Source: a bacterium | GTDB taxonomy: Bacteria; SZUA-182; DTGQ01 | Length of the DNA stretch: 64,000 nucleotides | Direction: 5' to 3' | Assembly (NCBI GenBank): GCA_040755755.1 | Contig: JBFLZW010000061.1 | Span: forward strand, 81,246-145,245 | Part shown: in pieces, positions 35,685 to 43,237 of the stretch | Numbering within the stretch: the first letter of the stretch is position 1 | Layout of the letters: each line of letters begins with the position of its first letter | The notes under the pieces: model-generated | What the model saw: the letters and a program-made list of their open reading frames with translations, nothing else | Databases searched by the model: none | Told to the model about the DNA's origin: nothing | Made by a program: the position numbers and the translations under genes

Positions 35685-37694
35685 TCATTCAGGCGAGAGG
35701 AGCTCGACCGCTTTATCCAGGGCCGCGTGGTTTCCCATCATCACCAGGGTGTCTCCCGACTCGATGGCAGTGTCTGCACCAGGGCTTGGGATCGGCTCAC
35801 TGCCTCTGATAATGGCAATGACCGTAACCCCGGTTTTCAGCCGCAGGTCCAGGGCTCCCAGGGTCCTGCCGACTGCCGGGGACTCGGCAAGCACCAGGAA
35901 GGTTTCGGTCAGCGTTTCGGCAATAAGGTGCTGGATATTTTTAAATCTCATATCCGGGAGCTTTAATCCGCGCAGCATGCTGTAGCCTTCTCCCCGGACA
36001 AGCTGAACCTGAAGCTCGATCATGTTCCGAGGGATATGGTACTGCCGCAGAACACGGGCAAAAATCTCTACCGAAGTTTCAAATTCTTCCGGGATCACCT
36101 GACTGGCCCCTAAATGGTACAGCTCCTCGATCTCGGCAATATGCCGGGTCCGGACCAGAAGAAAAACCTCCGGGTTCATGCTCCGGATCAGCCATATGAC
36201 CCTGCGGTTCACCGAAGGGTCTGAAATGGCAAGTACGGCCATGCGGGCGCGGGGGATACCAAGTTGTTTCAATATTTCGGTGCTGCTTGCGTCGCCATAG
36301 AAAACCGGGTGTCCCTTTTCCCTTCCCTGCCGGATATTCATAATATCCAAATCAACAATAACATAGGGAATTGCCGTGGCCTCCAAAACCCTGGCCAGAT
36401 TGCGGCCATTTTCTCCATAGCCGACAATTACCACATGGTCGTGCCAGGAACGTTTTCCGTCATTCAGAGATCCGGCTTGAGATTTCACCCCCAGCACGGC
36501 ATCCAGCCAGCAGAGGAATGGTTGCAGGCGAAAGCCTGCTTTTGGCGCAAGGAGTATCAGAAAGGGGGTTGCCATCATGCTGATAATGGCGGAAGCTAAA
36601 AACTGCTGGTACGTGACCGATGAAATCAGATGAAAGCGAAGCCCTGTCTGGGCCAGCAGCAGGGAGAATTCGCCAATCTGGGCCAGTCCGAAAGCGGCGC
36701 TGAGGGAAGTGCGGGCGGAAAGTCGGAGCATGAGCGCCACGATAAAGACAACCGCCATCTTACTCCCGAAAATGAGGACCACCAGCCCCAGAACACGCAC
36801 AGGATCGTTCGAAATGGTCCGAAGGTTTGCCAGCATGCCGATCGAAATGAAGAAAAGCCCGGCAAAGCTGTCCCGTAAGGGGAGCATATTGGCCAAAGCC
36901 TGGTGGCTGTATTCCGATTCGGACAAAAGCAGCCCGGCAATAAAGGCCCCCAGGGCCAGGGAAAGGCCAAACTGTGAAGTCAGCCAGGCAGTGCTCAGAC
37001 AGAGCAGAATAATGAACAGGGTAAAGATTTCCTGACTTTTCATCCTCACGATATGATCGATGAGTTTTGGCAAAAGAAACCTGGCTGAGATAAAAACCGC
37101 ACCAACGGCTGCCAGACCGATGAGCAAGGGTGAGAGGATATTCGCCCATGATTGCATTCCCTGTGCAGCGAGCACCGGAGTCAGCAACATCATGGGGACA
37201 ATGCAAAGATCCTGAAACAGGAGCACACCGACAGCAAAATTTCCGTGAAGAGTTGACAACTCTCCCCGTGCTCCATACACTTTCAGGACAATAGCTGTGC
37301 TGCTCAGGGAGAAGAGAAAGCCGAAGAAAATCGCCTCCTGCACGGTATGGCCGGAAAGAGAGGCTACCCCCGTCACCAGGGCGGCAGTCAGGAGGACCTG
37401 CAGGATCCCTCCCCCAACTATATAGCGCCGGATTTCCTTCATCCGATTGAAAGAAAATTCCAGCCCGATGGTAAAAAGGAGCAGAACCACGCCGATTTCA
37501 GCCAGGATCTCAATCTGGTGAACCTCGTGGATTACTCCCAGGACCGATGGCCCGATAATGATTCCAGCCAGCAAAAAGCCCACCACCGGGGGCATGTGGA
37601 TCCGGTTGACCAGATTGACCGTTACAACGGCCACGGCCAGGAGAATGACCAGGTCCAGTAATATCGGTATCTGTGGTGTTAGAGTCGGGTTCAT
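35685..37694 (-). CDS. CPA2-family monovalent cation/proton antiporter with RCK domains
   Basis: 669 aa. Twelve or so TM helices form the exchanger (~5-385; RIHMPPVVGFLLAGIIIGP and LLLFTIGLEFS are typical of KefB/KefC-type proteins). A TrkA_N/RCK domain follows (~415-535) with the nucleotide-binding motif VVIVGYGENGRNLARVL and acidic VIVDLD, then a TrkA_C domain (~575-665). Probably K+ or Na+ efflux in exchange for H+, gated by NAD(H) or a related ligand. GGAGG precedes the ATG. Monocistronic, convergent with the beta-helix gene. Confidence 0.92.
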   Translation of the reverse strand: MNPTLTPQIPILLDLVILLAVAVVTVNLVNRIHMPPVVGFLLAGIIIGPSVLGVIHEVHQIEILAEIGVVLLLFTIGLEFSFNRMKEIRRYIVGGGILQVLLTAALVTGVASLSGHTVQEAIFFGFLFSLSSTAIVLKVYGARGELSTLHGNFAVGVLLFQDLCIVPMMLLTPVLAAQGMQSWANILSPLLIGLAAVGAVFISARFLLPKLIDHIVRMKSQEIFTLFIILLCLSTAWLTSQFGLSLALGAFIAGLLLSESEYSHQALANMLPLRDSFAGLFFISIGMLANLRTISNDPVRVLGLVVLIFGSKMAVVFIVALMLRLSARTSLSAAFGLAQIGEFSLLLAQTGLRFHLISSVTYQQFLASAIISMMATPFLILLAPKAGFRLQPFLCWLDAVLGVKSQAGSLNDGKRSWHDHVVIVGYGENGRNLARVLEATAIPYVIVDLDIMNIRQGREKGHPVFYGDASSTEILKQLGIPRARMAVLAISDPSVNRRVIWLIRSMNPEVFLLVRTRHIAEIEELYHLGASQVIPEEFETSVEIFARVLRQYHIPRNMIELQVQLVRGEGYSMLRGLKLPDMRFKNIQHLIAETLTETFLVLAESPAVGRTLGALDLRLKTGVTVIAIIRGSEPIPSPGADTAIESGDTLVMMGNHAALDKAVELLSPE

Positions 37695-37805
37695 TGTATA
37701 CTGCCTCCACTGAATGAATTACCATTATATACCAATTTCCAATAAGGTAAAAATTTTATGAGGCCAACTTCCCCCTGGGCCACCGCAATAAGCTATCGTG
37801 TGTCA

Positions 37806-37842
37806 TTGACAAATACACCTTGATGGGATAATTTAGGTGTAT
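37806..37842 (+). promoter_or_regulatory. Promoter and palindromic operator of vapBC
   Basis: TTGACA (37806-37811) and GATAAT (37827-37832, spacing 15). The inverted repeat ATACACCT (37813-37820) / AGGTGTAT (37835-37842) straddles the -10, as expected for autorepression by a VapB-VapC complex. Confidence 0.55.
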
Positions 37843-37897
37843 GATGTATTGGTGTATTAAATGATATGAACGTCGGTAATACTGAGAGGCTTATAAA

Positions 37898-38107
37898 ATG
37901 AAACGAACGAATGTAAATTTAGATGAAGAGCTTGTTAAAGAAGGATTGGAGCTGACTCATTTTAAGACTATAAAAGAACTGGTTAATCATGCTCTTAAGG
38001 AATTTATCGCCTGGAAGAAGAGAAGCCTGCTGTTAGAATGGGAGGGAAAAGTAGAATTTTTTGAGGATTATGACTATAAAGATCTTCGCCAAAGGCACTC
38101 TTCATGA
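37898..38107 (+). CDS. vapB: VapB-type antitoxin
   Basis: 69 aa. N-terminal MKRTNVNLDEELVKEG and KTIKELVNHALKEF match the short VapB/DUF2191-like antitoxins with a ribbon-helix-helix DNA-binding part. The C-terminal acidic and aromatic tail (EFFEDYDYKDL) would bind the toxin. GAGG precedes the ATG; the gene overlaps vapC by 4 bases. Confidence 0.85.
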   Translation: MKRTNVNLDEELVKEGLELTHFKTIKELVNHALKEFIAWKKRSLLLEWEGKVEFFEDYDYKDLRQRHSS

Positions 38108-38499
38108 TTTTGATTGATACCAGTATCTGGATCAGCTATTTCAGCAAGGAACCTGATAAGCATAAAGATGCGGTCAGGTCTTTGATCACTGATAATCGAC
38201 CGATTGTATTGACTGGGGTCATAGTTACAGAAATTCTTCAGGGAATCAGGGAGGAATCTGTTCTGGCTAAAATTAAAGAAATTCTCCTCTCATTTCCTCT
38301 CTTGAACTTCGAAATGGAGGATTACCTTCTGGCAGCCGATATCTACCGTCAGGGGAGAAGGAGAGGAATTACTATTCGCAGCACTATTGATTGCCTTATT
38401 GCTGCTATCTCAATAAATAAAAAATTGGTTTTGTACCATAATGATAAAGACTACCAACAAATTCATACGTTCACTCCTCTTATATTTTTCGACGGCTGA
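38104..38499 (+). CDS. vapC: VapC-type PIN-domain ribonuclease toxin
   Basis: 131 aa PIN domain. The four acidic positions are visible: D5 in ILIDTSIW, E in VTEILQG, D in STIDCLIAA and D in HNDKDYQ. VapC toxins cleave tRNA or rRNA. Overlaps its antitoxin gene by ATGA. The AT-rich composition fits a mobile module. Confidence 0.9.
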   Translation: MILIDTSIWISYFSKEPDKHKDAVRSLITDNRPIVLTGVIVTEILQGIREESVLAKIKEILLSFPLLNFEMEDYLLAADIYRQGRRRGITIRSTIDCLIAAISINKKLVLYHNDKDYQQIHTFTPLIFFDG

Positions 38500-38547
38500 C
38501 CTCCTCTCAGATGTTCCTCATCTTGTAGAGAAGCATCCGCTCTTAAT

Positions 38548-39105
38548 TCATTTCTGTTCCTTGCGGCTTCGTTCGGCCTCCAAAATCTTCCGCCGAAGGT
38601 TACTGATAGGCTCATTTAATCCAATTGACACACCCATAGCCTGTATCTTTTGGGAGAAAGCCTGCTCACATTCCAACTTGCATTTCTTCTTATACTCGTT
38701 CATCAAATTATTGACCACCTCATGGAGTGTAAGGGCTACGGCCTTGAGATTCCTGCCGCCGCTCTCCCCAAGAGCAGCCTCCCAGTGATCATGGAAATAT
38801 GCAACGCTCAAGCGGCCGCTGTATTCTTCCTGCGCAATGCCTTCCAGTTTTTCCAGATAAAAACCTATCTCCTGGTGCGCTCCTTTGGCCTTTTTCAGGA
38901 GCTCCTGAGCCCGTGGATAATCGCCACAAGCCCCTGGCTGCCCGCCGTTGCATGTGACGCAGGAAAAATCTTCAGACTCGCCCGTTTCCGGATCGGTTTG
39001 CCGACACCCGCCGGGAATAACCTCTCTGGTATAATTTTCAAAAGGATACTGATCGTTTGATAGCAAGATTCTTTCACTCCTGTTGCTGGTGAATAATACT
39101 ATCAC
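38548..39105 (-). CDS. Hypothetical protein with a Cys-rich N-terminal knuckle
   Basis: 185 aa. Probable GTG start at 39105 with TTGAGG five bases upstream. I do not recognise it. Near residues 30-62 is the cluster CRQTDPE...CVTCNGGQPGACGDY, with four Cys that could bind a metal. The rest is predicted helical, with two further Cys in KKKCKLECEQAF and a charged C terminus. No signal peptide or TM segment. Convergent with vapC. Confidence 0.55.
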   Translation of the reverse strand: MIVLFTSNRSERILLSNDQYPFENYTREVIPGGCRQTDPETGESEDFSCVTCNGGQPGACGDYPRAQELLKKAKGAHQEIGFYLEKLEGIAQEEYSGRLSVAYFHDHWEAALGESGGRNLKAVALTLHEVVNNLMNEYKKKCKLECEQAFSQKIQAMGVSIGLNEPISNLRRKILEAERSRKEQK

Positions 39106-39305
39106 ACTTTAGCCTCAAGAGCATAAAAAAATGTAGCTACTCAGGCACAAAGCCTTGCCCCTCTGAACCTGATGAAATGTTACCATTTTTCTCTCCTTTC
39201 TTCCGAAGAAAAGATAGTAACTCATAACCTGTACGGTAAACGGCCTGCACAGGTATGCGGATGCTTTTGGGCATTCGAGCGCAGAGAGAGTTAAGGAGAG
39301 GAATT

Positions 39306-40037
39306 ATGAAAAGGTTAATAACAGTTCTTACTTCGTTGGTTGTGATGATCATTATAACGAGCATACCAGGTTCTGTCGCCAAGGTGACCGAGGGGGCAAA
39401 GCTGGAAACAGGTATATTGCACACCATTCCCTGTCTGAGGGAAAAGTCCCTGCCAGCCAGGGAAATCGTACCGGCTTCGGAAAAGATAATCAGCCACCCT
39501 GTTAATGCTGTAGAGCCCCTCATTGCTGATCTTAAGGATCAGGATCCGCAGGTACGGGAAGATGCTGCCGAGGCATTGGGAAAGATCAAAAATGTCCGGG
39601 CAGTGGAGCCTTTGATTGCAGCCCTGAAGGATGAAAGTCCGAAAGTGCGGGAAAATGCTGCCGAAGCACTGGGGAGAATCAGGGATGCCGGTGCAGTGAA
39701 TTCTCTGATCGTTGCCCTTCAGGATGAGGATCGTAATGTGCGGGAGGAGGCGGCCGAGGCACTGGGAAGGATAGGCAAGGCCGGTGCTGCGGTGGAGCCC
39801 TTGATTGCCGCCCTGAGGGATGAAGACCAGGAAGTACGGGAGGAGGCAGCCGAGGCACTGGGGAAGATCAAGGACTTGCGGGCTGTAGAACCGCTGATCG
39901 CTGCCCTGAAGGATGAGGAACCGGAGGTGAAGGAGAATGCTGCCAGGGCGCTTCGGAAAATAACCGGAGAAGATTTTGGCCAGGACCCTGCGAATTGGGA
40001 GAAATGGCTGGAGCAGGAGAAGAAATCTCCTTTGTAA
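39306..40037 (+). CDS. Exported HEAT-repeat (PBS lyase-like) protein
   Basis: 243 aa from the ATG at 39306 (AAGGAG upstream). Signal peptide [20 protein letters not shown]. From ~70 to 225 there are five near-perfect 31-residue HEAT-like repeats of the form [29 protein letters not shown]. Such repeats form an alpha-solenoid that binds proteins. The short C-terminal tail ends in [12 protein letters not shown]. The partner is unknown. Confidence 0.82.
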   Translation: MKRLITVLTSLVVMIIITSIPGSVAKVTEGAKLETGILHTIPCLREKSLPAREIVPASEKIISHPVNAVEPLIADLKDQDPQVREDAAEALGKIKNVRAVEPLIAALKDESPKVRENAAEALGRIRDAGAVNSLIVALQDEDRNVREEAAEALGRIGKAGAAVEPLIAALRDEDQEVREEAAEALGKIKDLRAVEPLIAALKDEEPEVKENAARALRKITGEDFGQDPANWEKWLEQEKKSPL

Positions 40038-40068
40038 CTCAGGTTGTTGAGGCTGTTCCCTGAGAAGT

Positions 40069-40131
40069 CAGGAGCCAGAAGTCAGGAGCCAGAAGAAAAG
40101 CGTTTCTCCTGACTTCTGACTCCTGTTTTTT
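40069..40131 (+). terminator. Repeat-derived terminator after the HEAT gene
   Basis: CAGGAGCCAGAAGTCAGGAG (40069-40088) pairs with CTCCTGACTTCTGACTCCTG (40106-40125), one G-T pair, then T6. The arms are built from the same GTCAGGAG/CCAGAAG units as the elements at 46951 and 54754. Confidence 0.75.
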
Positions 40132-40140
40132 CCATCTGTT

Positions 40141-40175
40141 CATTCCCCTCATACTGGAGAGGTATGAGGGGAATG
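40141..40175. terminator. Hairpin downstream of YGG protein gene 1
   Basis: Perfect CATTCCCCTCATAC / GTATGAGGGGAATG, 25 bases beyond the stop of the minus-strand YGG gene. Nearly the same stem (CCATTCCCCTCACC / GGTGAGGGGAATGG) follows the YGG gene at 47217. Confidence 0.6.
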
Positions 40176-40199
40176 AACGAGTTAAAGAGAGAGATTAAA

Positions 40200-41072
40200 T
40201 TAAATAACCGCCGGCGTCAATGCCGCCGTGAAAGAGCCATTTGAAGCAACGGACGAGCCTTGGGTCATGGTAAAGGTACCGAACATCGCGGTGGACGAAG
40301 TCAGCGTACAGGCTACATCGAGCCGGATAGTCTGACCGGCAGCGTTAAGACCGGTTCCGGAAAGGATTACCTGATTGTTGAGCACCGTTCCGGTCACATC
40401 GATCGCTGATCCGAGAATCGGATGGTTGACGAGCTGAACAAACCCGGTCACGTTGCTCACGAGTACCGGATCCTGAACGATATTGATGGTTATGGGTCCA
40501 TTGGCTACAACCACCGCCCCTTTGGTGAAGATATTGGACCATGTGCCATCCCACGTTCCAAACTGTTCGGCCAGACCGTATCGTAAACCGCCCAGGCCGC
40601 CATAGAGTCCCAGGCCGCCATACAGACCGCTCAGTCCATAGAGCCCGCCAAGACCGCCATACAGACCGAAACCATAGAGGCCGCCGCCATAGAGCCCGCC
40701 AAGACCGCCATACAGACCATACAGCCCGCCGCCATAGAGGCTTCCGTAGAGCCCTCCGCCGTAGATACTGCCAAGACCGCCATACAGCCCGCCAAGCCCG
40801 TAGAAGCTTCCGCCATAGAGCCCGCCGCCGTAAAGGCCGCCATAAGCACCACCATATAACCCAATACCACCATATAAACCGCTTAAACCGCCATAATAGA
40901 CGCTGCCCAAAGAGGTTCCGCTGCCCGCGTAGCTGCCGATGCCATAGAGACCACCATAATAAGCTTGAGCAGTTTTCTGAGGAAGAATCAGAGCCAACCC
41001 GACCAGGAACGAGGAAACAACCATCAAGAGCCGAGAATGAGAAGGAGAACCTGAAATCCGCATATTCATCAC
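40200..41072 (-). CDS. YGG-repeat secreted protein 1 (Gly/Tyr/Leu-rich)
   Basis: 290 aa (start at GTG 41072, or one of two ATGs within 10 bases). Signal peptide ending TAQA, then YYGG. Residues ~38-170 are Gly/Tyr/Leu/Ser tandem units (GGLYGG, GSFYG, YGGGLYG). The conserved C-terminal ~120-residue domain starts GLRYGLAEQFGTWDGTW, continues NGPITINIVQDPVL, VTGTVLNNQVILSG and ends FTAALTPAVI. It is probably beta-rich. The low-complexity part resembles structural Gly/Tyr proteins. I know no named family. It lies 164 bases downstream of YGG gene 2, probably in the same transcript. Confidence 0.8.
   Translation of the reverse strand: MMNMRISGSPSHSRLLMVVSSFLVGLALILPQKTAQAYYGGLYGIGSYAGSGTSLGSVYYGGLSGLYGGIGLYGGAYGGLYGGGLYGGSFYGLGGLYGGLGSIYGGGLYGSLYGGGLYGLYGGLGGLYGGGLYGFGLYGGLGGLYGLSGLYGGLGLYGGLGGLRYGLAEQFGTWDGTWSNIFTKGAVVVANGPITINIVQDPVLVSNVTGFVQLVNHPILGSAIDVTGTVLNNQVILSGTGLNAAGQTIRLDVACTLTSSTAMFGTFTMTQGSSVASNGSFTAALTPAVI
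40590..40910 (-). repeat. YGG-coding tandem repeats, gene 1
   Basis: Short DNA units (9-15 bases; plus-strand CCGCCATAGAGCCCGCCA-like) encode GGLYGG. All units keep the frame. Confidence 0.8.
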
Positions 41073-41236
41073 CGTACCAATCTGAACCTTTATGGAAAAA
41101 GCTGTTTTTACCTATTGCCAGGAGAGCGATATCTCATCCTGCCTGTTTAAATTCCAGAACTCATCGTCTTACCAGAACGCATACCGGTTTCCCCGGAACT
41201 GCACGCTCGACGGCCAGATCCATAGGGAATTATCCG

Positions 41237-42049
41237 CTAAATTACCGGTGTTGTCAGGCTGGCGGTAAAAGACCCTGTTTCAAGTACAAGTGTCCCGCTC
41301 TTGCCCAGGGTGTAATTGCCCTGCATCTCGGTGGAAGAAACCAGGTTTGCGACAATATCAAGGATGACCGCGCCGCCAGTCCCGGCATAGGAACCGTTCA
41401 GGTATACCTGGTTGTTCAGTACCGTGCCGGTGACTTCCACCAGCGCAGGCAGGACAGCATTGCCAAGCAACTGGACATATCCGTACACGTTACTCGTCAA
41501 TACCGGATCCAGGATAATGTTTATGGTGATGGGACCACTGGCGATGGAAGAATACCAGAGACCTTCCCAGGTTCCGGCTTGTTCAGCCAGGCCATACCGT
41601 AAGCCACCGAGTCCGGACAGGCCGTAGAGCCCGCCAAGACCGCCATACAGGCCGCCGAGGCCATAGAGGCCATAAAGGCCATAAAGGCTGCTGCCATAAA
41701 GCCCACCATAGAGCCCGCCATATAAGCCATACAGGCCGCCGCCATAGAGGCTGCCGTAGAGTCCTCCGCCGTAGATACTGCCAAGACCATAGAGGCCCCC
41801 ATAGAGCCCACCATATAAACCGCCCAAACCGCCATAATAGACGCTGCCAAGGGTACTTCCGCTGCCCGTGAAGCTGCCGATGCCATACAGGCCGCCGCCG
41901 TAGAGCCCGCCATACAGTCCACCGTAGCCGTAGCCATAGTAAGCCCAGGCATTCCCCTGAAGTGAAATCATACTCAAAGTAAATAAAAATACGAAAGAAA
42001 TAACCAAAAGTTGAAATCTGGAAGGGAAATTCATAATCCTCTTTTCCAT
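41237..42049 (-). CDS. YGG-repeat secreted protein 2
   Basis: 270 aa from the ATG at 42049 (TAGGAG five bases upstream); an in-frame ATG at 42118 lacks an SD. Signal peptide with LLVISFVFLFTLSMISL, ending in NAWA. The GGLYGG repeat region is at ~30-155, with SLYG variants. The C-terminal domain (GLRYGLAEQAGTWEGLW ... GPITINIILDPVL ... VEVTGTVLNNQVYLNG ... SFTASLTTPVI) is homologous to the other two YGG proteins. First gene after the sigma-54-like site at 42327. Confidence 0.8.
   Translation of the reverse strand: MEKRIMNFPSRFQLLVISFVFLFTLSMISLQGNAWAYYGYGYGGLYGGLYGGGLYGIGSFTGSGSTLGSVYYGGLGGLYGGLYGGLYGLGSIYGGGLYGSLYGGGLYGLYGGLYGGLYGSSLYGLYGLYGLGGLYGGLGGLYGLSGLGGLRYGLAEQAGTWEGLWYSSIASGPITINIILDPVLTSNVYGYVQLLGNAVLPALVEVTGTVLNNQVYLNGSYAGTGGAVILDIVANLVSSTEMQGNYTLGKSGTLVLETGSFTASLTTPVI
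41600..41945 (-). repeat. YGG-coding tandem repeats, gene 2
   Basis: The same short in-frame GGLYGG-coding units as in genes 1 and 3. Confidence 0.8.
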
Positions 42050-42164
42050 TGCACTCCTAGCCTCTTTATGTAATTCTCGCCACATCCGCTGGTTGTTAAC
42101 CGAAAACCCGTTCTGCATTCTGAAGTCCTGCCACTAACCACCTCTCTTCTGAAATCCGGCTGTA

Positions 42165-42174
42165 TGCACCTCCC
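42165..42174 (-). promoter_or_regulatory. Standalone SD-like GGGAGGTGCA in the YGG leader
   Basis: A strong SD-like core about 115 bases before the YGG2 start. The YGG3 leader has AAGGAGGTGCA at 48132-48142 and the three-repeat gene has AAAGGAGGTGGA at 11500-11511. Each is separate from the gene's own SD. Confidence 0.3.
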
Positions 42175-42326
42175 TTCATTACACCAATGAGGCAATCTTT
42201 TTTGGCTTCAATATCCATCGAGAAAGTCCTGGAGCGGCAATACCGGATTCTGCCACCGGCAGCCCTCCTTCCAGATAGACTTCGGGCACCTTCAGCATGA
42301 GCCGAATCTGCCTGCCTTTTAAGATC

Positions 42327-42342
42327 AGCAATATTGATACCA
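42327..42342 (-). promoter_or_regulatory. Sigma-54-like promoter of YGG genes 2-1
   Basis: Minus strand TGGTAT-CAATA-TTGCT: GG and GC cores with the 5-base spacer. The whole 16-mer, plus the preceding CC, is identical to the site before YGG gene 3 (48200-48215). Confidence 0.6.
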
Positions 42343-42594
42343 GGTCATATAAGGACAGTGTCATTACTGAGGACAGCGCCTTTCCCCTCGCCACCTTGGG
42401 GTGGGATGGCTGGCATGGAGCCCCTGGGGCAAGTGAGGGGCGTTTGTGGTGGATAGTCCTTAACTTAATGGCATTGAACCACAAAATGAAGGATGCCAGG
42501 TTAGCTGGCCTTGAAAAGGATACTTTTTGTCATAAAAAGTATAAACAATCTGTATATAATCTATTCCGAGGTCAAATGGAGGCCACACGAGAAG

Positions 42595-42628
42595 CGTGGA
42601 GGCGAGACATTCCATGTTCGCCTCCACG
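42595..42628 (-). terminator. Hairpin after the Csp-like gene
   Basis: CGTGGAGGCGA (42595-42605) / TCGCCTCCACG (42618-42628), a perfect 11-base stem just beyond the minus-strand stop at 42640. No T-run. Confidence 0.55.
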
Positions 42629-42639
42629 GCACTGTATCC

Positions 42640-43056
42640 TTAGAGTTGCAGTGACGACAGCAGCCTGTTGCAGGCATCTTCGCACTGTCGGCAATAGTCA
42701 GCGCACATTCGACAGTGATCGTATTTACTGGCGTGTTCCTGACACTCCTGCCTGCATCCCTGACAGGCCATCGCACATGCCTGAAGCTGGCTGCGGAGCA
42801 GGCTCATGGGCGGTTCCGTCTGACGGCAAAGCAAGGTGCCGGTCAGATTACAGACATCGGCACAGTCCAGATTTATCCGGATGCAGCGGATCAGCGATTG
42901 GATGTCCTTTTCGCCGATGCAGGCATCGGCGCAACTGCTGCATGCCTGGGCCGCATTGCTGGTAGCCTGGATGCATGAAATCAGCGCATCCCTGTCCATC
43001 TTCATCTGTGACATGCGGGGGTGCACCTTGAGCATATCTTGCATATGATGGCTCAT
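42640..43056 (-). CDS. Four-helix-bundle, Cys-rich copper-storage-like protein (DUF326/Csp)
   Basis: 138 aa with 17 Cys spaced along four predicted helices (CSSCADAC, CIRINLDCADVC, CAMACQGCRQEC, CRMCADYCRQCEDAC). This matches the copper storage proteins Csp, where inward-facing thiols bind many Cu(I) ions. No signal peptide, so it is like cytosolic Csp3 rather than exported Csp1. The start has GGAGATAAAC before the ATG. Its role is probably copper buffering or detoxification. Confidence 0.88.
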   Translation of the reverse strand: MSHHMQDMLKVHPRMSQMKMDRDALISCIQATSNAAQACSSCADACIGEKDIQSLIRCIRINLDCADVCNLTGTLLCRQTEPPMSLLRSQLQACAMACQGCRQECQEHASKYDHCRMCADYCRQCEDACNRLLSSLQL

Positions 43057-43237
43057 TGTTTATCTCCTTCCACGTTATGGAAACTCGACTCCTTCCATAT
43101 AATTCCTGTTTCCGATCACCTCATGATCCGTTCCATTATTCTTACAGGATCAATCTTACTGTCTCAAAATTACCTTCCAACCTACTATTTCGGCTTCCAG
43201 GAATTCTCCTCCCTACCACGTCATGCTGAATTGATGG

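Larger units (their letters stand above)
42050..42639. other. Leader of YGG genes 1-2 and gap to the Csp-like gene
   Basis: No gene supported; plus-strand ORFs here are spurious. Holds the SD-like AGGTGCA motif (42165-42174, minus), the sigma-54-like site (42327-42342, minus) and a strong hairpin (42595-42628). Confidence 0.6.

Noticed and set aside
40541-41602. 353-aa plus-strand ORF rich in Arg/His
   Set aside because: Antisense shadow of the YGG repeats; the composition is that of reversed GGLYGG codons and there is no SD or domain.
42297-42965. 222-aa plus-strand ORF
   Set aside because: It runs antisense through the copper-storage-like gene and across a strong hairpin; no motif and Cys/His content mirrors the opposite strand.
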